A DNA stretch of 64,000 nt from Trinickia violacea (GCF_005280735.1 NZ_CP040077.1:1488001-1552000); one strand, 5' to 3'; positions 17,640-26,864 are shown, counted from the stretch's first letter. A program made the numbers and translations. The notes: a model not told the origin generated them from the sequence alone.

Positions 17640-18332
17640 ATGAATCTAAAAAAACTATCGCTATTCTTGTGTTCCGCCGCATTGGCGGGATGCGCGACGA
17701 CTCCGCCGATCTCTCTGACCACGCAGGAGCAGCACGACCTCGGAAGCGTTACCGGCACGTTGTTTATTCCGCAAAGCAGTTTGCTCATCACCGTTACACC
17801 AACCAATGCCGGCGCAACGGGCCTCCTGGGGGCGCTAGTCGCGGCTGGTATCGATGCCGCCCGCCGCTCTTCCGCAGAAAAAGACGCGGCCCCGATCATC
17901 GAGCAACTGCGCGATTATGACTTCCGCACAGTCATGAAACAGGCCTCCAATGATGCACTCGGCACAGTCGCGGATATCAGGTTTAGAGCGCCGTTCGACG
18001 TAGATACGGTCGCTTCGAGCACGCAGAAAAGAATCATTTATGACAAGTCGTCGGCAAGCGCGATCTTGTTTGTTGATGTTGGCTACCAGATGCAGTCGGG
18101 AAATCTCTATATCTCCGCTACCGCGGTGATGTATCCAAAATCCAATGAATTGCTGCAGTTCAGGAAGAAGCCGAACGAGTCTGACCCACTAGACGCTGGC
18201 AATGCCATCTATCGAAAAACGTTCTACTTCGGAAAGCAGAATGTTTCGGCGACCGACATCAAAAGTGATCTGACCGAAGGTGCGAACAGTATCGCGACGC
18301 AACTGGCAGCCGACCTGAATCATCCGCTTTGA
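17640..18332 (+). CDS. Orphan lipoprotein, 230 residues
   Basis: The signal MNLKKLSLFLCSAALAGC has a classic lipobox with Cys18 as the lipidated residue, so the mature protein is probably anchored to the outer or inner membrane. The rest shows alternating beta-like segments (TGTLFIPQSSLLITVTPTNA, SASAILFVDVGYQM, NLYISATAVMYPKS) and no motif I recognise. No strong ribosome-binding site is seen. It stands alone between the BPSL0067/STY0301 pair and a PPOX-like gene. It could belong to an envelope-stress or secretion accessory group, but nothing in the sequence shows this. Confidence 0.75.
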   Translation: MNLKKLSLFLCSAALAGCATTPPISLTTQEQHDLGSVTGTLFIPQSSLLITVTPTNAGATGLLGALVAAGIDAARRSSAEKDAAPIIEQLRDYDFRTVMKQASNDALGTVADIRFRAPFDVDTVASSTQKRIIYDKSSASAILFVDVGYQMQSGNLYISATAVMYPKSNELLQFRKKPNESDPLDAGNAIYRKTFYFGKQNVSATDIKSDLTEGANSIATQLAADLNHPL

Positions 18333-18665
18333 TGCACCGGTTCAAACGGGCCTGCCACACGCGCTCTTCACCCAGGTGCGTGCTCGTAGCAGACAGTCAC
18401 GAGCTGTCTCCGTAACCGTCCGGCTGTAACCGAAGTCAACGATTTTGGTCATGCTGTCGAACGGCTGAAAGTGGCCGAACCCGGAAGTTCGTCGTCAGTC
18501 AGTCGTCGATCGCTCCCGCACAGTCCCGAACTTCCGCAACCCGTTTCGGCCACACGGCATCACCATGCCAGCGTCCGCTGTAAAAGTCACGGCGGACGTT
18601 TACCGTCGCCACCGCAAGATGCCGGCAGTTCTCAGCACAGACTTGGAGCGCTCCAACCGGCATCC
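18333..18665. other. Intergenic region with a repeat-like hairpin
   Basis: Holds the imperfect inverted repeat listed at 18471-18553 and no convincing gene. Confidence 0.45.
18471..18553. repeat. Imperfect inverted repeat, repeat-element-like
   Basis: GTGGCCGAA and CGGAAGTTCG on the left are matched by CGAACTTCCG and TTCGGCCAC on the right, making an 83-base foldback with a 35-base centre. Short relatives of the arm (TGGCCGA followed by a pyrimidine-rich or CCGG stretch) recur at other intergenic sites in the window, for example 43171, 44230 and 47127. Confidence 0.5.
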
Positions 18666-19295
18666 CTATGTCGTCCTGCCGGTGACGACGCGGAGACGCT
18701 TAACCTCTTCCTCAAGTTCAGCGATACGCCGATCACGCTGTTCAATCGCAGCAGTAACATCTGCAACGTCGAAGCGATTCGGGATGTGCTGTGGGCAGTT
18801 GGCGTCCCAAGCCCTTACTTTGAATAGAATTGCCCGCTCTGCACGGGCCTTGTATTGCTGGGGCATCAACTCTGCAATCAGAGCGTCGTCGCCTTCGACA
18901 GCGCGAGCCTCGCCCCAAATCTTGATTCTTTGGCGTTGCGCATAATCGATGAGAAACAGATGTGCCTTTGGATTGTCGGCCAGGTTTCCTATCGTTATGT
19001 ATTGTTTGTTGCCCGAGAAATCGGCAAACGCGATCGTTGTATCGTCAAGCACACGCAGAAACCCTGCAGGTCCGCCACGATGCTGGATATACGGTTGTCC
19101 ATCGAGGTTTGCGGTAGCGAGAAATGCGCTCGTTTGTCTCTCAATGAAAGCCGCGCACTCAGGGGTGATGCGCGTCTCCCAGCCGCTCGACTGCTCGAGT
19201 CGAGCGTAGGCTGCGCGCGAACGGTGGCGTACCTGCATCGACTTGACGGTCGGCGTGAAAGCCACATCGCTAGCGAAAACGTGGGATCCGGCCAT
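18666..19295 (-). CDS. Pyridoxamine 5'-phosphate oxidase-like (PPOX split-barrel) flavoprotein
   Basis: A 209-residue split-barrel protein. ITPECAAFIERQTSAFLATA, NLDGQPYIQHRGGPAGFLRV and FADFSGNKQYITIGNLADNP are the segments that hold FMN or a related cofactor in the PPOX superfamily, and the C-terminus has a coiled region (AAIEQRDRRIAELEEEVKRL). The true substrate is unknown; many such proteins are not PdxH. GGAGG lies 7 bases before the ATG at 19295. It is 95 bases downstream of the AhpD-like gene on the same strand, and both face away from a LysR gene, so all three probably form one regulated unit. Confidence 0.85.
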   Translation of the reverse strand: MAGSHVFASDVAFTPTVKSMQVRHRSRAAYARLEQSSGWETRITPECAAFIERQTSAFLATANLDGQPYIQHRGGPAGFLRVLDDTTIAFADFSGNKQYITIGNLADNPKAHLFLIDYAQRQRIKIWGEARAVEGDDALIAELMPQQYKARAERAILFKVRAWDANCPQHIPNRFDVADVTAAIEQRDRRIAELEEEVKRLRVVTGRTT

Positions 19296-19390
19296 GACTG
19301 CCTCCTACTTGCGCTCCGACAGCGCCGCCATAACGAGAAGACCGCCGACGCTTTTGCGCGCCAGCGGTCCGTGTTTTCCAGGGTCGCCGT

Positions 19391-19942
19391 TTATCCGGCC
19401 TCGTGCGCCCGTACGACAGGAAAGTCGATGTCCGTATCCACGGCAACGTTGAGGTAGTTCGTCCATACGTTCAACGCAACGTGCTGAATGATCTCGATGA
19501 TCTGTGCACTGTCGTAACCGGCAGACTTGACCGCCTGCAAGTCGGTCTCGGACACGCGGCCGCGCATGTCGACCAGCCTTTTTGCAAATTTCACTGCAGC
19601 ATCGGCTTTCGGATCGTTCGAACTGCCGTTGCGATTCGCAGCAATTTCGTCATCGCCGAGCTTCGCAAAGTTCTTCGCGAGATACGTGTGAGCGGACAGG
19701 CAGTAGTCACAGCCATTAGCTTCGGCGACGGCAAGGGCGATGCGCTCACGCGTCGGAGGGGCAAGCGTACCTTTGGCGAGCGCGCCGGAAAGGTTCAGGT
19801 AGCCTTCGAGCGCCGCCGGGCTGTTGGCGACGAGCCGGAACAGGTTCGGCACCACGCCCAACTGCCTGTTAACGGCGTCCAACATCGGTTGGGAGGCAGT
19901 AGGCGCTTCGGCGATCGTAGCGGGTGTTGGGAGACGGGACAT
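19391..19942 (-). CDS. Carboxymuconolactone decarboxylase / AhpD-like protein
   Basis: A 183-residue all-helical AhpD-fold protein. The redox motif CDYCLSAHTYL with its CxxC pair and following His, plus QLGVVPNLFRLVANSPAALE, identifies the peroxidase-related branch of the CMD family, which is likely to use the two cysteines in peroxide reduction or alkyl radical detoxification in the cytoplasm. The ATG at 19942 follows AAGGAAA; the frame is open further upstream without homology. It is divergent from a LysR gene with 117 bases between the starts. Confidence 0.85.
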   Translation of the reverse strand: MSRLPTPATIAEAPTASQPMLDAVNRQLGVVPNLFRLVANSPAALEGYLNLSGALAKGTLAPPTRERIALAVAEANGCDYCLSAHTYLAKNFAKLGDDEIAANRNGSSNDPKADAAVKFAKRLVDMRGRVSETDLQAVKSAGYDSAQIIEIIQHVALNVWTNYLNVAVDTDIDFPVVRAHEAG

Positions 19943-20059
19943 GGCAATTTCCTTTGAAAGAAGGACGTCGGTAACGACAGATACAACGTTACGCACTTCC
20001 AATTTCAAAGAGAATCCAGCAAGATCGGGAATCTTCCTCCCATCAGACGAGAGAATCCG

Positions 20060-20980
20060 ATGGACCGGCTCGAATCGATGTCTATCCTTATCGCCGTTGT
20101 CGAAACCGGTAGTCTCTCGTCTGCCTCGCGCCGGCTCGGCATGCCGCTGGCGACGGTCAGCCGCAAGGTGGCGGACCTCGAGTCGCACCTTAAAACACGC
20201 CTGCTTAAGCGCACGACGCGACAGCTTTCGCTCACCGAAACGGGACAGTCATACGTGGCCGCATGCCGGCGCATTCTCGAGGAAATTGCCGAGGCCGAAC
20301 GGGCGGCGACGGGTGAGTACACCGCGCCCAAAGGCGATCTCACCATCACGGCGCCAGTGGTATTCGGGCGTCTGCATGTCGTGCCGGTCGTTGCCGAATT
20401 TCTCGCGCAGTATCCGGAGATCGACATTCGCCTCATGCTCGTGGATCGCATCGTGCATTTGCTGGAGGAACATGTCGACGTCGCGGTCCGGATTGGCCAT
20501 TTGCCGGATAGCGCACTGGTTGCAACCGGCGTGGGAGCAATCCGACGCGTGGTCTGCGCAAGTCCGGCATACCTGAATATCCACGGCGAGCCGGCGAAGC
20601 CGTTTGACCTCGCCGACAAGCAGTGCATCACGTTCGAGGGGCTGGAATCCGCTCACGCGTGGAGCTTCGGGTCAGGTAAAACAAGGCAGGTCGTGCCTAT
20701 TCATTCGCGACTTGTCACCAACACGGCCGAAGCGGCGATTGCAGCTGCAATTCATGGTGTTGGACTGACACGGGTTCTGTCCTACCAAGTCGCGGACCTT
20801 GTGCGCAATAACGCACTTCGCGTAGTACTCGACAGGTTCGAACCGACACCGGTGCCAGTTAGCTTGGTACATGCTGGACAGGTTCCACTACCCCTGAAGT
20901 TGCGTGCTTTTCTTGACTTTGTGACGCCGGGCCTCCGCACGCGGATAGCGCGCGAACCCGGGAACGTCTCCGCGTCGTAA
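20060..20980 (+). CDS. LysR-family transcriptional regulator
   Basis: A 306-residue LysR protein with MDRLESMSILIAVVETGSLS, the HTH ASRRLGMPLATVSRKVADLE and a complete effector domain. The gene is divergent from the AhpD-like/PPOX-like genes, which are therefore its likely targets. It ends 22 bases before an IS30-type relic. Its N-terminal style (ETGSLSSASRRLGMP) belongs to the branch common near oxidoreductases and efflux genes. Effector unknown. Confidence 0.9.
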   Translation: MDRLESMSILIAVVETGSLSSASRRLGMPLATVSRKVADLESHLKTRLLKRTTRQLSLTETGQSYVAACRRILEEIAEAERAATGEYTAPKGDLTITAPVVFGRLHVVPVVAEFLAQYPEIDIRLMLVDRIVHLLEEHVDVAVRIGHLPDSALVATGVGAIRRVVCASPAYLNIHGEPAKPFDLADKQCITFEGLESAHAWSFGSGKTRQVVPIHSRLVTNTAEAAIAAAIHGVGLTRVLSYQVADLVRNNALRVVLDRFEPTPVPVSLVHAGQVPLPLKLRAFLDFVTPGLRTRIAREPGNVSAS

Positions 20981-21002
20981 CGCCCAATGGACAGCACTTA
21001 CG

Positions 21003-21091
21003 GTGCGGATTCAACCGGTGGATGCAATAGTTTGCTGAAATCGTTCGGCTGGCGTTTCGTAGTCCAAGGTCTTCCTCGGACGCTCATTCAG
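21003..21091 (-). mobile_element. IS30-family relic: transposase C-terminus and element end
   Basis: On the complement strand 21011-21091 reads LNERPRKTLDYETPAERF followed by QQTIASTG and a stop, the typical C-terminus of an IS30-family transposase. An in-frame stop just upstream and the absence of the DDE core show that only the 3' end survives. Bases 21003-21054 recur at 40682-40733 with one mismatch and in the same orientation. Confidence 0.75.
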
Positions 21092-21131
21092 TCATGCACC
21101 GATCTCGCCGGGTGCTCAAGGAGACATGGCC

Positions 21132-21440
21132 ATGGCAAAGCTCGTCGCACTTTACAAGACGCCGTCAAACCCGGACGCATTCGACGCGCACTACTTCTCG
21201 AATCATGTGCCTCTTGCCAAGACGATATCCGGGCTTCAGCGCTATGAAGTTAGTGCTGGGCCGGTAGCGACCCCGCAAGGCGACTCCCCGTATTACCTCG
21301 CAGCGATCCTGAGCTTTGCTTCGATGGATTCCCTGCAACAGGCACTCAATTCACCTGAAGGTCGAGCGACAGCAAGCGATCTAGCCAATTTCGCACAGGC
21401 CGGTGTCGAGCTTCTCGTATTCGACACCAAAGACGTTTGA
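21132..21440 (+). CDS. EthD-family small protein
   Basis: A 102-residue ferredoxin-like (dimeric alpha-beta barrel) protein of the EthD family: MAKLVALYKTPSNPDAFDAH, YFSNHVPLAKTISGLQRYEV and SMDSLQQALNSPEGRATASD. Members assist ether degradation or act as small monooxygenases/isomerases; the role here is unknown. The second ATG (21132) is preferred because AGGAG at 21119-21123 is 8 bases away, whereas the ATG at 21126 is only 2 bases away. The IS30 relic ends just upstream, so the original promoter may have been replaced. Confidence 0.8.
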   Translation: MAKLVALYKTPSNPDAFDAHYFSNHVPLAKTISGLQRYEVSAGPVATPQGDSPYYLAAILSFASMDSLQQALNSPEGRATASDLANFAQAGVELLVFDTKDV

Positions 21441-22001
21441 ACACTGGCCAGTGTCTCGGTTGCATACGTCAACGTCAGCCAATGCGTTTAGCACCGAATA
21501 GCTAGTCGCTATTCGGCTGGGCTCCTGCCATGCATTGCGGCGGCCGAATCCGCCTTGCCGTCGCTGACGCCGAACAAGAACCAGCCGGGAGATACCACCG
21601 ACGACGCGGCAACGACCCGCTGTCGACTGGCACCAGGCGACCCACTTCGGCCCTTCAGCCCAGCCGATCTCAACGGCGGCGTCCAAAGGTGGAACGGTCG
21701 TTAGTTGATCCGAATGACCAGGTGCGGCAGAGCCCGCTAATGTGACAGCGCCATAAAAATGTAAAGGCGCGCTATCGCACACTTCTGCTCGGTTTCGTCT
21801 TCGGGTTTCGCGCCCAGAGCACTATTTTTCAGAAGCACGTCAATCGACTGAAAAAACCGGCGCGGAACGCGCCGGCCTGTACGCGACCGGCCGATTTCAT
21901 TTGCGCCAGACCGCATCCCTTCGCTTGCCAGCCGCCTCAGTAAAAAAGCCATCCGGTCTCCTGATCGCGGCCGTTGCACGTGTTGCAAATTGGGGTAAGT
22001 C
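21441..22001. other. Intergenic region, decayed sequence
   Basis: About 560 bases with no supported gene. It contains an isolated minus-strand terminator (21849-21876) and GC-rich stretches that look like old non-functional DNA. Confidence 0.45.
21849..21876 (-). terminator. Minus-strand rho-independent terminator with no gene in front of it
   Basis: Read on the complement: CCGGCGCG-TTC-CGCGCCGG followed by TTTTTTC, a textbook terminator. No minus-strand gene ends here, since the next gene to the right (22002) is on the plus strand. Confidence 0.7.
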
Positions 22002-23915
22002 ATGAAACGAATCCTTGCCGCATTTCTTGCGGCAGTGCTGAGCGGTACGATTGCGCCAGAATGTCAGGGGCAGTACACGACTGATTGGATAGCGAATACG
22101 TTTGGGACTAACGCAACTCACGTGGGCAATGCTGCCCGGTCCATGTGGGTTGCGCCTGAAGGGGTCATCTATACCTCGTCCCTGTGGGATGAAAACGAAG
22201 GTGGAGTTGCGATATACCAGAATGGGCAGAGCATCGGTTCGATCGGCGCTCATGACGAATTTCAGGGTAGTGCGATCACAGGCAATTCTATTGATCTTTT
22301 CGTTGCGCTTCAGTTCGATAAAACCTTCGGCAGTGGCGCGGTCGGACGATACAATCGAACGAGTAAGGCTCGCGATCTGCTGATCAACGTCAGCGCGGAT
22401 ACGACTGAACGACATGCGGACGTGGTGACCGGACTTGCAACGTGGGGTCAGTTTTTCTACGTGAGTGACTTTCCCGGAAACCGTGTGCGCGTCTACAAAA
22501 CCAATGGAACCTGGGTGCGAGATATCACGGTCTCAGGCCCTGGTGCGCTCGCTATAGACCGCTTCGGCAAAATCTGGGTTGCGCAGAAGAGCGCAGGAAC
22601 AGTCCTCGGATTCAGCCCGACCGGCACCCTCCTGTCCACTATCGGCCTAGCCCCTACCTCCCGGCCTTCGTCGCTGTATTTCGACCCAACTACCAGTAAC
22701 CTCATGATCGGTGACTCAGGTCCCGACATGAACATCAAGATCTACAATGTCTCACACACCCCCTCGTTAGTCGGCACGTTTGGTATTCAGGGCGGCTATC
22801 TCGACACTACGACCGGTATCAAAGGTGAGATAGGCGTCAAGCGTTTCACCCGCGTCGCTGGCATTGGCAAAGACTCCCTTGGCAATCTGTACGTGCTCAA
22901 TAACCCGTGGGGCGGAACATGGGATCTTGGTCGCGCTGCCGGCACGGACATTCACTCCTACAGTGCTTCAGGTACGTTGCAATGGACGCTTCAGTCCCTC
23001 AACTTCGAGGGGATCGCCGCTCCGGATCCGGGTACAGACGGCGCCTTTTTCTATGGAGGCACCAACATCTACACTGGCACCGCTGGAGGAACGTTCGTCG
23101 CGAACACCGTCGATCCAATAGCCTATCCATCCGATCCACGAATCAACATCAACGACCGGGGACGCGGTGAGCACTTCGGTCAACTCGCCACCGTCGGCGC
23201 AAACCGGATTCTCGTGGCGGCCGGCCAGAATCCCGACATCTTCTACTTCTTCCACTTCAACGCTGCGAATGGCTACATCGCGATACCGGACGCGACGATT
23301 CCGGGTACAGCGTTCAATACGACCGCAAGAATCAGGAATGGCTTCTGCCTCGACAGCAAGGGGGATGTCTGGGCCGGTTTGGACAGGACGGGCGCCATCT
23401 GGCACTACCCGCTGACCGGCTTTGCTGCCGACGGCACGCCGACATGGGGAGCAGGAATTTCAACTCCCATTCCGGGCACCATCACGCCATTGACGCGGAT
23501 CATCTACCTACCCGAAAGCGACACGATGATCCTGGCACAAGGCATTGTCGGGAGCATAGACTGGACGTCGATCGGAACGAGGGTCGAGGTGTATCACGGC
23601 TGGCTGGCGGGCAACACCACCGCGCCTAATCCAGTGATCAACATCACCAGTGCCAATCCCAAGTCGATCACGGCGGCCGGCAACTATCTCTTCGTCGGAT
23701 ATGTACACACCGTGCCCAACATCGACGCCTTCAATCTCACCACAGGCAGCCTGGACACCACGTTAATCAATAGCAGACCCGATACCGTGTACGTCGGCAA
23801 CGACGTGGATTCGATGTACGGTCTTAGATCGTACCTTCGAACGACCGGGGAGTACGTGGTCACGAAGGACAACTACAACGGCTCCAGCATCGTTGTTTAT
23901 CGTTGGACTCCCTGA
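22002..23915 (+). CDS. Large secreted NHL/SMP-30-like beta-propeller protein
   Basis: A 637-residue protein with a signal peptide (MKRILAAFLAAVLSG, cleavage near ECQG-QY) and a body of repeated four-strand blades: ARSMWVAPEGVIYTSSLWDE, GPGALAIDRFGKIWVAQKSA, GIGKDSLGNLYVLNNPWGG and NGFCLDSKGDVWAGLDRTGA. This NHL/SMP-30-type propeller is rich in Gly, Thr and Asn and lacks an obvious catalytic motif. GGGG lies 8 bases before the ATG. Codon choice is visibly less GC-biased than in the catabolic operons, suggesting acquisition. It stands alone; I do not recognise a named family. Confidence 0.75.
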   Translation: MKRILAAFLAAVLSGTIAPECQGQYTTDWIANTFGTNATHVGNAARSMWVAPEGVIYTSSLWDENEGGVAIYQNGQSIGSIGAHDEFQGSAITGNSIDLFVALQFDKTFGSGAVGRYNRTSKARDLLINVSADTTERHADVVTGLATWGQFFYVSDFPGNRVRVYKTNGTWVRDITVSGPGALAIDRFGKIWVAQKSAGTVLGFSPTGTLLSTIGLAPTSRPSSLYFDPTTSNLMIGDSGPDMNIKIYNVSHTPSLVGTFGIQGGYLDTTTGIKGEIGVKRFTRVAGIGKDSLGNLYVLNNPWGGTWDLGRAAGTDIHSYSASGTLQWTLQSLNFEGIAAPDPGTDGAFFYGGTNIYTGTAGGTFVANTVDPIAYPSDPRININDRGRGEHFGQLATVGANRILVAAGQNPDIFYFFHFNAANGYIAIPDATIPGTAFNTTARIRNGFCLDSKGDVWAGLDRTGAIWHYPLTGFAADGTPTWGAGISTPIPGTITPLTRIIYLPESDTMILAQGIVGSIDWTSIGTRVEVYHGWLAGNTTAPNPVINITSANPKSITAAGNYLFVGYVHTVPNIDAFNLTTGSLDTTLINSRPDTVYVGNDVDSMYGLRSYLRTTGEYVVTKDNYNGSSIVVYRWTP

Positions 23916-24314
23916 TCACCTGTGCCGGTCTCGCTTACTCCCCCGGCCTCAGATTAGCAATCTGGCAAACCCCAGCGCGCAGACAGCGGTGCGCTGCCAA
24001 TGGCTCGTTGACCGATGAACGGTGAAACTCGCGGTGGAATCGCGTCCGTCACATGTCGGGTTGCAAGCGGACCGTCGCGACATTTGTTCGAACGGCAGAA
24101 ACTGGCCGGCTACCGCCTGCCACGCGTTGGCGCCGCGCCTCAGTTCGCAAATAGTCCGCAGACGGGGGGCTGTGGACTGCGGCGCGATGATCGCGATGTA
24201 GCCGCCGGCAGGAGACGAAACAGGGCGCGCAAGGGCAAACGGGCGCCGTTTGCGGAAAACCGCGTGCTTAGCGCCCGAGCGGCTGTCTTCGCTGACCCAT
24301 ACGACGCCTGTTCG

Positions 24315-24625
24315 TCACGATTGGTCATTTTTGTGTATTCCGCAGATTTGCATGCACCGCCCGCGAGCGATATCCCAAGCTGATAAAGGACGAGCGTCGG
24401 GTCATCATCGTCAGGAACGATCCACCGATCCGGTCCGAGCTCCCTGTATTGCCACAACAGCTCGCTCGCCGTCATGCCTGGTTCATGCACTTCGGCTAGG
24501 AAGTCATCGACGATCCGCTGCGCTTCTGACAGCGCAGCGTCACGAGTTTCGAATGCTCGAGGGCCCGAGCGGTACTCCTCGTCTCGGACGTGCCCGTTGT
24601 CGTCTACGAACATCGCAACCGGCAT
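24315..24625 (-). pseudogene. Conserved small Burkholderiaceae protein, frameshifted near the C-terminus
   Basis: From the ATG at 24625 (GGGAGG just upstream) the frame reads MPVAMFVDDNGHVRDEEYRS, then AQRIVDDFLAEVHEPGMTAS and ELLWQYRELGPDRWIVPDDD. I know this as a conserved small cytoplasmic protein of unknown function whose C-terminus normally contains FSAWDYAR.RC. That ending is present here in another frame, as SAWDIARGRCMQIC, ending at a TGA at 24315. Loss of one base at about 24384-24387 joins the two parts to about 103 residues. Without correction, translation runs on into unrelated sequence down to 24140. The family recollection is from memory, not from a search. Confidence 0.65.
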
Positions 24626-25042
24626 CCGACCTCCCATATCAAGCACTGCTCACGGTACCCATACTACTCGCGTTCGGTCGGTCACGTCAGGTAAGCAGAG
24701 ACGCGACCACTAATACAACCGTTGTGAGCCGTCGCCGAGCTCGCGCATGTCACGGCATCACCCACAAGCCAGCATGCCCGCCACGGCCCGGATCTCAATT
24801 CAGGCCGACCGTTCGCACAGCCGCGCCGCCGCCCACCTGCACATCCCCAAGGCCGTCACCGGCCCGATCTGCGCCCGAATGGCCTTAAGGTGCAATAGAG
24901 GCGTCTCCCTCGTGCACGTTGTACGTTTTCTTTTGCTCACATCGATTACGGTTTGTCACCAGAGCAGCGTCAACTCCCGTCATCCAGCCCGCGTTAAACG
25001 GGCAGCGCTGAACTTTCTCAGTCGCCACACAAGGAGTCAAAC
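24626..25042. other. Intergenic region, no gene recognised
   Basis: About 420 bases. A small hairpin (GCCCG-CGTTAAA-CGGGC, about 24987-25003) lies in the leader of the next gene. No frame has coding character I would support. Confidence 0.45.
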
Positions 25043-25462
25043 ATGAAGACGATTTTCGCTGCTCTCGCTTCGGCCCTGCTGGTTTCGACGGCTTTCGCAC
25101 AAACTGCTGCACCGGCAGCGGCGTCGGCCACTTCAACTCAAGCCGCCCAGGCCAACCTCAAGGCCAGCACCGAAGTGCAAACCGGCGCGGCGAAGACCGA
25201 CGCTAAGACCGACGTATCGGCACAGGAAGCCGGCGCTGCGACCGACACCGACAAGGCGACCGCGAAGATGCACGCGAAGAAGACGTCGGTGGTGGCAACG
25301 GGCAAGCACGCTGAAAAGGCTACGGCCCACAAGGTCAACAAGAAGACGAGCGCTGTCGAAGCAGGCGCGGACAAGGCCAAGACCGACGCAGGCAAAGAAG
25401 CCGACACCGCGCCGGTCAAGGTCGATGGCGCAAAGGCCGATGCAACGATCAAGACGCAATAA
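25043..25462 (+). CDS. Ala/Lys/Thr-rich small periplasmic protein
   Basis: A 139-residue exported protein: signal peptide MKTIFAALASALLVSTAFA, then a low-complexity body built of Ala, Lys, Asp, Thr and Val (for example EVQTGAAKTDAKTD, DKAKTDAGKEADTAPVK). It is likely disordered and helical. Similar short proteins occur in Burkholderia without known role. AAGGAG lies 7 bases before the ATG, and a terminator follows 60 bases after the stop, so it is a monocistronic gene. Confidence 0.75.
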   Translation: MKTIFAALASALLVSTAFAQTAAPAAASATSTQAAQANLKASTEVQTGAAKTDAKTDVSAQEAGAATDTDKATAKMHAKKTSVVATGKHAEKATAHKVNKKTSAVEAGADKAKTDAGKEADTAPVKVDGAKADATIKTQ

Positions 25463-25521
25463 CGTCATCGGTCTTCGGCACATACCGGCCCGTCAGTCAT
25501 ACAGCCGGATCGTGCTGTTCA

Positions 25522-25550
25522 GGGCGAGTCGTCGGGCTCGCCTTTTTTTG
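25522..25550 (+). terminator. Rho-independent terminator
   Basis: GGCGAG and CTCGCC pair around TCGTCGGG and are followed by seven T. It ends the gene of the Ala/Lys-rich protein. Confidence 0.75.
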
Positions 25551-25787
25551 ACCGCTAGGTTCTATCTACGCGACTGTGCGCAACCTGCGATGGTCGCGAC
25601 CTTCTCCTCGCCGGCGGCGCACCGTGCGCCCTATGAGCGCCCGGGTCTCGATGAGGCCTTGATCGGCGTCCGTACTCTGCAAGGTCTTCGACTGATTTCT
25701 AACAGATCTTCTTCTATCTATTCGTTGTGCCGGGTGTACGGTCGATCTGTTTGCCGCAATGTTGTTCGCTAGTGCGAGTGCAATTGA

Positions 25788-26270
25788 TCACCCACGTAGC
25801 GGCGGCACTTCCCGTTGCGCTTTTTCTAAGATCCACCCCGGCGGCTCTTCTGTTGAGTGGAGCTTGAGATCCGAAAGGCGAGTTGTCAGATCGGCCTGTT
25901 TCTTTGGTAGCGTTTTCTCGTCCGCTACCAGCGCCAAACCGAACTCGTCTGCCATGACAGCGTATCGCCACCGGAGACGGCGACATTCGGTTTGGTGTGG
26001 CTCGCAATGCAATGCAGTGTGAAGCGCAGCGATCATGGAAGCCACGAACGATAGAACAGCGCTTATGTGTTCCCAAGGTATGCCAAATACATCGTGACCC
26101 CGAAGCAGCGTAAAACCGGCGATGGCAGGCAGTGCTACGCCTGATATGACGGTCATCCACCGAATTGGCGTCAGAAAGCGAAGCCAAAGTTCGTAGGCGC
26201 GAGCTCGGACTAAGCATTCGCGGCGCCTCTCATTGAGAAGCGCGACGATTTTATTCGCATCATTTGACAT
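25788..26270 (-). CDS. Small membrane protein with two TM helices (SLATT/DUF4231-like layout)
   Basis: A 160-residue protein: a basic N-terminal helix (NERRRECLVRARAYELWLRF), two adjacent transmembrane helices at about 37-56 and 68-86, and a 75-residue cytoplasmic helical tail (RLRWRYAVMADEFGLALVAD). This order is that of SLATT/DUF4231-type proteins, some of which act as effectors in nucleotide-signal defence systems. No cyclase or nuclease gene is next to it, so a defence role is not supported by context. GAGGAGGG precedes the ATG. Family placement is tentative. Confidence 0.6.
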   Translation of the reverse strand: MSNDANKIVALLNERRRECLVRARAYELWLRFLTPIRWMTVISGVALPAIAGFTLLRGHDVFGIPWEHISAVLSFVASMIAALHTALHCEPHQTECRRLRWRYAVMADEFGLALVADEKTLPKKQADLTTRLSDLKLHSTEEPPGWILEKAQREVPPLRG

Positions 26271-26558
26271 GGTCCCTCCTCAGGTAACGCCGCTGGAGCT
26301 AGACTTCGTCGAGCAGGCTGCCGACACGGATAGGTCGGGTAGGACGGCTTAACTCGGGCCGCCGCAACGACCGCTTCCGGCAGCAAAGCGGCACTTGCGC
26401 GGTCACGCCGGCCGGCAAGCGTTCGGCCGTATCGGATGCTCGGGGTGGAACGACCACGAAATCGAGCCGGAAGCAGAGCCCATACCCTTCATCGGGCAAT
26501 GGCTTTTCCTCGGCGTCACCTGTTAGCGCTTGTGCCTATCGATGGTCGATATCGCGGT

Positions 26559-26864
26559 CTACTTGTCGGTGGATTTGCCGTAGTTCTGAGCGAGGTAGTT
26601 CACGATGATCTCCACGTCTTCTTGAGGAATCGGCGCACCAAATACGTTGATCATCTTGGCGACTGACGTGCCCCATCCGGCCTTGTTCAGAAAGGGCGAG
26701 TTCATCGGGATATAGTCGAGGCTGTGACAGGTGGCACACTGCATCGCCTTGTCTTTGCCTGGTCCTTCTTTCAGCACGACCTCCGATTCCTGCGCCGTTG
26801 CGGCATCGACAAGAACGAGCACGAGGGACAATGCGGTGGCAACCATTCTCGTGAGCGTGCTCAT
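26559..26864 (-). CDS. sorB: Cytochrome c subunit of sulfite dehydrogenase (SorB-like)
   Basis: A 101-residue periplasmic c-type cytochrome: signal peptide to ATAQ-ES, one haem-binding motif CATCH (Cys43, Cys46, His47) and a probable distal ligand Met54 in YIPMNSPF. It follows the molybdenum subunit gene with a 4-base ATGA overlap, the arrangement of sorAB. It would carry electrons from sulfite oxidation to a soluble cytochrome or oxidase. Confidence 0.85.
   Translation of the reverse strand: MSTLTRMVATALSLVLVLVDAATAQESEVVLKEGPGKDKAMQCATCHSLDYIPMNSPFLNKAGWGTSVAKMINVFGAPIPQEDVEIIVNYLAQNYGKSTDK

Noticed and set aside
25788..26270. Defence system built around the SLATT-like membrane protein
   Set aside because: No nucleotide cyclase, sensor or nuclease gene is adjacent; the two-helix layout alone is not enough.
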